A stretch of DNA of 25,000 bases. Source: Glandiceps talaboti. Taxonomy: Eukaryota > Hemichordata > Enteropneusta > Spengelidae. Numbering within the stretch: the stretch's first letter is position 1; each line of letters begins with the position of its first letter. Location: positions 2,863,017 through 2,888,016 of the forward strand of contig NC_135552.1 in assembly GCF_964340395.1 (NCBI RefSeq). Direction: 5' to 3'. The translations under genes and the position numbers were made by a program. Below, piece after piece: positions 11,940 through 21,100 of the stretch. Below the pieces are notes generated by a model. That model worked only from the letters and a program-made list of their open reading frames with translations. It searched no databases and was not told the DNA's origin.

Positions 11940-12112
11940 TTAACTTCTAATGACTTTCAAGTCGTAGAAATAACCAGGACTGTAGTCTGTGTAATCCTCT
12001 TCAGTGTATTTCTTGGCTACTTCAATCACTTTTTCTTCCAGGAGACTCTTAAATGTCTCACCTTCGAGTAAGTATAGGAACATAGCTGTTATCATAATAC
12101 AAATATGTCCTC
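11940..12112 (-). CDS. METTL27: METTL27-like exon 5 (C-terminus)
   Basis: Its first two bases complete the glycine of KPG; then [14 protein letters not shown], a charged helix ([17 protein letters not shown]) and the final [10 protein letters not shown] with TAA follow. The acceptor is TTTTATTTCTAG. No AATAAA is obvious in the next 150 bp downstream on the minus strand. Confidence 0.88.
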
Positions 12113-15100
12113 CTAGAAATAAAATAAAATTGTGTACAGGATTAGGATTGAAAATAGACATACATGAGTACAAGAAATAAATAATCAACAAGTCATTGAG
12201 AATGACATAGTCCCCCACTATGATTGGGTTTTAAGGAACATGAAAACTGCACCAATAAAATGGCTGCCATGCAGCCATATCAGGTCATATCATGATGAAA
12301 ATGGATATGCACATGTATGTCATAGAACACTGTGCTAATATCAACTTTGAGATCTGTTCAAGCATGTCTGAGTTATGGCTTTCGACATGGAAAATTCGCA
12401 AACAAAATGGCTGCCAGGCAGCCATATTGGATCGTATCACAACAACAATGAATACGCACATGTATGTCATAGAATACTGTCCTAACACCAACTTTGAATG
12501 AGATGTGTTCAAGCATGTCTGAGTTATGGCTTTGGACAGGGAAAATTCGCAAACAAAATGGCTGCTAGGCGGCCATATTGGATCGTATCATGAAACAAAT
12601 TAAAGTGCATATGTATGCCATAGTATGTTGCTCCTGTACCAAGTTTGAAAAAAAATCGGCCCGCCATCTCCAAGAAACGGCTCCGGACGGACAGACAGAT
12701 GGATGGAACCCAATCCATAAGACCCCATCCGGACTTCGTCCAGCGGGGACTAATAACGTGAACAACAGAAGTATGATGAGAATATGTATAGATTATTGTG
12801 ACAAGTAGAATATTAAAAGGAATGTGAGAAATGAAAAGTCGTGAAAAATTATATTGACAGGAAATGAGCGATACTACCCACACATACATCTGAATGAGTA
12901 ATGAACATTACGTCGAAGGGAAATGGGTTTTAAATTATAAATATACCTGGTTTTACAATCCGTGTCCATTCCTTCAGACATTCGTCATTTAAATGACTTT
13001 CACCACAGAAACACCCAGCTGATACAATGACGTCATATGTATCTAAAGAAAGTCAAAGTGTGATGCATGTCATGTCAGTAAAAAAGAACATAACAACTGT
13101 TTTCCTGTACAGATTTTAACGGATAAATAACACGACTTTGACCATTATAACCTAAATGCTTTGACAGAATTCGAGTTTACCCACCCAGTCTATGAATATT
13201 AATTACTGGAGTAATTCTATTCATTGTTATCCCTACAAATGATAACAAATCCGTTTCAATTGAGGTATTGATAAATGAAAAATACCGCCAATGGCATTGT
13301 AGCACAACTGTACAGTTTTTAAAATGTTTACCCACATGCTGATCCATGCTAGGTATAGGTGTTCATTTGCTGAATGATATCCAGTTGCCAATCCAACCCT
13401 GTTCTTATCTTTGCAATATCTGGCTTTTGCTATGGACGTGATCATGTTGCTAGACATATTTGCATACATTTTTTGAATGTTTGTTCACTTGTCTATGAAT
13501 CCTGATGTTATCTTTGTGAAATACACCACGGGTTGGCTGTTGCTATGGGCCTGGTCATGGTTGCTAGGGCCAATTGTGTCAAAATGAAAAAACAGCTTAG
13601 TGATTAGTATAGTTTGGCAATTCATTTCTGTATGTTTTTGAAGAAAATCTGCAGAATGACAATTCTTCTCACCAAGTTTCAGTCTCATTGACCAAGTACT
13701 TTTTGAGAAAAAAAAAGTTTTTGACCAAAATTCAAATTGTTACACCTACTTTGCATATCACTGATGAGATCATTATATGCTTAATATTTCTTCATCTATA
13801 CGCCCCAGATGCATCCCCATTAATATCAGCCAAATCTGCTCTGTAGCTTTGGAATTTAAGATTTTTGACCAAAAAGAAACATTTTTATCCCTAATTTGTA
13901 TATTGCAGATGGAATCATCACGTCATGAACAAATCTTAATTTATAAACCCTTAAGAACATTCCCACCAAATTTCAGACCAATCCAGTAGTTTTGGAGTTT
14001 CTTTTGACCCAAAATGATATTTTTTGACACACACACACACACAGACAGACAGACAGATGGACACACACCGCACCATGCCTATAGCGTTACTGAACCTTAT
14101 AACAATATCAGTTCAGTTGTGCCAAAAAATGAAAAAAAACAGCTTGATGATTAGTATAGTTTGGCAATTCATTTCTGTATGTGGAAAATTTAGAAAGGAG
14201 TATTACGGCAACATTCTCGTGAAATGCTCTCACAACAAAGTCAAGAAAAATTAAAAACAATGAGAATAGCTACTAGCAAAACTACTTACTATTATCAATG
14301 CCTTCCAATGGTTCGGGCCCTAATTCTGCACATAATAGTTTCTTGTAAACACCCTTTTCACGTGCTTTTTCCAGACTGAGTTGCGACATATCCACCCCAT
14401 CGATATTTCCAAAACCAAGAAGTGATAACTAGTGAAACGAAATGACCACAAAAAATCACAAAGCAAAGTTAAGTAACAATACAATCTAAGTACTGGTTTT
14501 CATACTGCCTTCAAGATATGGATCATTCGGCATATTATTTTTACCATTGGATGACAATTTAAGTGAGTAACTTTGTTTTTATGACATGACCCCCAAAATG
14601 GTTACTGACTCCCATAGGTACAGACAGTACACTTACTTCAAGGCCGACAAGTCCTGTACCGCAACCAGCGTCAAGTATTCGGGCGTCTTTTGCAACATCG
14701 AGATTATTCAACCCTTTTGCAATTAGACTTGGTCCTTTGTAGACTGTACTTTTAAGATCCTATTAAAAAGGAAGAGAGAACTTATTTATTAATAAAAAAT
14801 GTGGGTATAATGTATATTTTATGATTTGTGCACAAATATTCAATAAAAAGGCCCATTACGTTGTAGCACAAATGTTGACAGTACACTTTAATTTTCTGTA
14901 ATGATTATGTTGTCTTGTTTCTAGACATATCTGCATACATTCTTTGAAGATTTATTCCCATGCCTTCCCATCCATGGTGTTATATCTGCAACATACACAA
15001 TCATTTAATGTTATTATGGGCACGGTCTTGTTGCTAGGCATATCTACATACAATTTTGCAATACTCACTCATTTACCTTCCTGTCACCAGTGTTATTTTG

Positions 15101-18100
15101 GCATTATATGTTTATCTGTTGCTATTGGCGTGGTCATGGTTGCTAGGGCCAATTACATAAGTATGACACACTCATAATTTGCAGACTAACAGTAACACTT
15201 TCAGAATCATAACCAAATTTCATCCCCAGTAGTTTGAGAGGTAAAGCTCAATACCAAAATCACTTGCATCATCTACAAGACAGACAGACAGGTATTTTAC
15301 CTTCAACCAACCTGTAGTTCTGTGTTAAAGTTAGGTAGACAATGTCTCCAAGTTACTCCAAGCTCCAAGTAACCTCAAGGAGAGATTAATTCTCACACAC
15401 TTGTTACATTATGTTAAGTACCCCATAACATCTATGGCCTAAATATTCCTCCAGACATTTCATAAAAAATCAGGGTTTTTTTAGCCCTTATTTGCATATC
15501 GCCAATGGGATTATCATGTTATCAATATCACTTGATCTGTACATCCCCAGATGCAAGGTCAGCAAGGCAACAATTTAATTTGCCCTATATGTTTTCAGAT
15601 AATTTGAACTAAAGGTACTTCTCAGTACAGTTTACCAGATTGAACTAGCCTCCTTATACAATAGATAAGGATACAAGAAACTATGGGCAGAGGCCAAAAA
15701 AAGGGAGAAGAGTACCAGGGAAAATGGACCTACAAGGACAGAGGACCACCCTGGGCACGAAAGATAATCAGATTCCCAACAGACGAAGAAGAAACACCAA
15801 TAGGAATCCTAGGTTCACACCTAGGAGATAGGGAAATTGCATGAAAGAACAAGATGAATTGAATAGTGAAAACAATGTACATAATGTAAATATTTCTGTT
15901 AATTTATTTAACTCTTTAAGTTGTCTTTATACAAATTCGGACAGTCTTATGAATAAATGGGGTGAATTTAAACTATCAGTTGAAGAACACAAGCCAATGA
16001 TTATAGGGAGTCACTGAAATCAAGCCAAAACACTGAAGATATTTAATAAGTGCTTCAGAGCTAAACCTCAGAGACTACGACATGTTTACCTGGAGTAAGT
16101 TTAATTTAAGTTTAAGTTTATTTATTTTCTAAAGTGCCTTTTCTTTCAAAAGTGCTGCACATAAAATACAAAAACATAAATAAGGTGAATGCTACAAAGA
16201 CAATTATACCATTAACACACTTAAAATGTCAAATGTTAAAAGGATAGTGAATGGTCATTAAAATTATAGACTGAGACTTGTTATAACAGCCTTAAAAATG
16301 TCAAATCTTAAAACGAACGTAAATGACCACTAAAATAATATATTTGTACTCTGAGTCAAATAACCAAATCACAATTCATGATACATTTTAAAGAGGTGTG
16401 CTTTAAGTTTTACGTTTAAAAAGTTCAAGTTCTGAAAGGTTTTTGAGTTCATCAGGAATGGAATTCCATAGTCTAGGTCCTTCAATGGTCAGGGCACGCT
16501 CATTAATCTTGGTATAAGAACGGGGAATTACAAGATTTCTAACAGAGTTTTTGCGTAAATTGTAACGAGGCTTATCAGGGCGGACAAACCTGTCACGAAT
16601 ATAAACAGGTGCTGCGTTATTTAGAGCTTTAAAAACAGTGAGGATAACTTTAAAATCAACTCTTGCAGTGAGACTGCTCTTGCATAACTTCAACCGCATG
16701 CCAAGGCATGCCTTCCTTACACGAGTTGTCTTCATTCTGGTTCACTGTCACTCCAAATTGCACGACAATATAGAATTAATCACAAGATACAGTTTATCTG
16801 AAAACATCAAACTTTTATAGTGGGTCTGAAGTGTGATTTTAGTGAGTACCAAGAACTCCCGTGTTTTTGCTGTGGAAAATCGCCCGGACGTCAAACGAGG
16901 TCATCTTCAGCTTCCGGTTCAAATCAGTCATTTTCTACCGAAAATTCTTGAACGGTCGGGACCGTTACACAAGGATCCTACTAAATTTACTTGCCATGCT
17001 TATTTAAAACACATAAAAATCCACCTTTTTGTGAAATTTGTAAACTTTCCGGTCCGTATTGAGGAAACTGAGCATGGAGGGTTATACTTCCATGCTATGA
17101 GCGAAAAACTGGGTCAAAATTTCAGGGCCTCAAGTATGCGTCCCGAATTCGTGGGAAAATTGGTATTCCTAAATGTAATGCCAAAATTTATTTTGCTGGC
17201 ACAAAAGAAGAGATATCAGTTGAGGTTTAGGTGTGTTCAGTATCTAAAATGGGGAACTCTAGTGAAAATTATGGCGAGTTGAAAATACCGAAAAATAAGG
17301 CCCGTGAGCAGCCATTCAAAGTGTCGCTATCTGGAGCATATTATGAGGATAGATAGTATGCAAATGTGGTTTGTTGTGGACTGGCTGATTATGTAGAAGG
17401 GGTGCAAAATTTGGATTGGAAGTTTACAACCCTGTTTCGAACAAACACTTGTCATTTGGGCGCACAATGCGTAGAATTATGACTATAGCGCATATTACAT
17501 TGCTTGTTTGACATCAATAGTGTCTTTTGAAAAGTGGCAGTTTACTTAAAGTCTCGTGGACTGATTTCCAATATGGCGTCGGCCATAATACTCATTAACA
17601 TATTCATTTTTTCTTTAAATTACCAAAAAAATCATAAAACATAGAAAAGAAGATGTGCTGACTTGAAATTAACAAATCTGAGTAAGCTACCCCCTGTGCA
17701 TCAACACACCAGATATCAAAGCAATCTGACAAGAAGTATTTGAGGAGATGATGAAAATGTCATTTTTAGAAAAAAAATCATAAAAAATTGAAAATGGCAC
17801 AGATCAACTTGGCATGAACAAATCTGAATAGCCTCCCCCCAGGGAACATGCACACCAAATATCTAAGAATTCTGACTGTCACTTTCGGAGAAGATGATGA
17901 AAATATAAAAGTTTGACGGACACCTATGATTCACCTATACTCTCTATACTCTATACAACCTATACCTAAAGCTACGCTTTCAGCTTTCGCTGACAGCGGA
18001 GCTAATAAAGCTAACTACGACTCTATGAAGAAGGAACTAGAAGCTATAGATTGGGACGATATTGGGACAAGATGTTAACAATGGGAGACCTTCTTTAACA

Positions 18101-21100
18101 TAACCAGAGCCTTGGAAGAAAAACATGTTCCACATAAAAAAGTTGATAGCAATGTTAGTAAAAGAGGAAACATACCAATGGACATGAACACTATAAAGAA
18201 GAAAAAGAAGAAACACACATTGCGGAAAAGATTTATGGAATCAAGACAAGAGGAAGTGTACCAAGAATATTGCAGGTTTAGAAATCAAGTCAAAACAAGA
18301 AAAATACAGAGAGACTTTGAACGAAATCTTGCCAGAGAAGCAAAGACAAATCCTAAAGCTGTGTGGAAATATATTAAATCTAAAAGTAAGACAAAAGATG
18401 GAATTTCAGACTTGAACACAGATCCAAAGAATACAAAATCTCCCTTAACCAAATCTGACTCTGAGAAAGCACAGGTTTTAGGTACCTTTTTTCGCAAGTG
18501 TGTTTACCCAGGAACTACCAGGTGATATCCCATACTTACCAACGAAACCTTTGCTCCATGATATGATAGACCTAAATATTACAGCAGATCTGGTATTTAA
18601 AACTCTTTCCAAACTTAAACCAGAGATGTCCCCAGGTCCAGATGGTATACATCCAAGATTCCTAAAAGAATTGGCAGAGTATTTGTGTGCCATTATCTAA
18701 AGTTTTCAATATTTCATTACTTAACATGGAACTACATGTACCAACTGTTTGGAAGCAAGGCAGAATCTCGGCAATCTACAAGAAGGGTAACAGGAAGTTG
18801 GCAAGAAACTACAGACCAATCAGTTTAACAAGTATAATATGTAAATGTATGGAACAAATTATCACTGATCATATCATGGAACACATGAAATCCAATAACC
18901 TCAGCAGTAGGCAGTATGGTTTTATCAAAGGTAGATCCACAAAGATTCAGCAACTGAACGTGATTGATCATTGGACACAAGCAATAGATGATGGATGTGT
19001 TGTCAATACAGTATACATGGATGTCATGAAGGCTTTTGACATTGTGCCACATAGGTGACTAATTGGTAAACTATTAACATATTATGTAAACAATCCAATG
19101 CTTAGCTGAATAAAAGCCTTTTTATCTGGGCGAAATCAACAAGTTGTGGTTAATGGAGAAAAATCAGACTGGCTTCCAGTAACAAGTGGTATCCCACAAG
19201 GTAGTGTGCTAGGCCCGGTACTGTTTGTGATATTCATCAATGATTTGCCGTCAACGTTTTGGTGTCACCGGGACAGCTCTAGCCTGGTTTAAATCCTATC
19301 TTCTCAATCGCCATCAACGTGTCAAAGTGACCTCTACAGCGTCTTCTACTTCGCATATAAAGTATGGTGTCCCACAAGGGTCAGTTCTAGGCCCGATCCT
19401 ATTCACATTGTATACAGCTCCTTTAGAGGATGTCATCATCGGACATGGCCTTGACTACATGATGTATGCAGACGACTCAGAGATTTACACAATCTGCAAT
19501 AAGCCAGCTGACATTCTACCTGATGTTGAAACGTGCATCGACGACATTCGCAGCTGGATGAGATCAAATATGTTAGTCCTCAATGATGACAAAACTGAGG
19601 TGATCCAGTTCTCGTCACGGTTAAAAACCAACGTAGTAGAACTGACCAGCCTGAAAATTGGCGGGCTAGACATCGCACCCTCTACCTCAGTCCGTAATCT
19701 CGGTGTTACTCTCCGTAGGGACGGCTCCATGTCTGATCAGATTAGTCACATTTGCAAGAATGGTTACTTTTCGTTATACAAGATTGGAAAAATTCGCAAA
19801 CTGTTAGACAAAGCCTGTACAGAGAAATTAATTCATGCATTTGTGACATCCCGACTCGATTACTGCAATGGTCTATTGTATGGAATTCCAAAATACCAGA
19901 TAGATCGTCTGCAGTCACTCCAGAATGCTGCAGCCCGTCTTGTCAGTTGTACACGAAAATTCGACCACATTACTCCTGTACTCTATGACTTGCATTGGCT
20001 CCCAGTTGAGGCTAGGATTAATTTCAAAATCCTACTGATCACTTTCAAGATAATCAATCACGTAGCACCATTATACCTGTCAGATTTAATTAGCATTTAT
20101 GTTCCAACACGAAATCTTCGTTCCGCTGAAAAGCTACTCTTAGTCCAACCACGTGGCAATTTCAATAGATCTTATGGCCAGAGGGCTTTTTCAGTGTGCT
20201 CACCCTCTCTGTGGAATTCACTTCCATTTGAAATGAGAAATATAATGACTGTTGACATTTTTAAACGTAGTTTAAAGACATATCTTTTTAGACAACATTT
20301 TAAGTGATTGATTTTAACTTGTCAGTTTTTATACATTGTGAATTATTTTCATTGGCCAGTTTTACACCTAGCCCCTTTTTGTGTGTTGTTATTTTCTTTA
20401 GTTTATTGCAATTTTTTAAACTACAGTCTGTACAACGCGCTGAGACGCATGTGTAGCGCGTTTACTTACAAGAAATAAATAATAATAATAATTTGCCTGA
20501 TACTGTCGATTCTGAGGTTTTTCTCTTTGCTGACGACACTAAGTTCTTTAGAAGTATTAACAATGAGAATGATAACAAAGTATTACAGCAAGACTTAGAT
20601 AACCTCATGGACTGGTCAAATACATGGCTCCTCCACTTCCATCCCGACAAATGTAAATCTATGACCCTAGATAGTAACAAGAAAGATGGCTTTGCATATA
20701 CTATAGAAGTGAACGGTCAAAGAAGAGAACTCTCACAAACTAATGAGGAAAAAGACACAGTGGTAACCATCGACTCACAACTTGAATTTGACAAACATAT
20801 CAATGAGAAGGTGAACAAAGCTAGTAGCATATTTGCACTTATACAACGTGCGTACATGTTTCTGGATACAGAGATGTTTTTACAATTGTACAAGTCACTA
20901 GTTAGAAGTCATTTATACTATGCCTGCCCGGTTTGGAGTCCTCATAAACAGAAACATATAGAAAGTATATAGAGAATGTGCAGTGCAGTGCAAGTTCTGC
21001 AACAAAGAAATTACCAGGTCTTAAAGAATTGAGTTATCCAGAGAGATTGAAGCAACTAAAATTACCAACGCTGGCATATAGGAGAACACAGGCAGATATG

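Noticed and set aside
11940-12218. Single-exon gene from the 92-codon minus-strand frame
   Set aside because: The part before 12112 is intron read-through. The acceptor at 12114-12113 and the phase with the KPG exon show it is the last METTL27-like exon.
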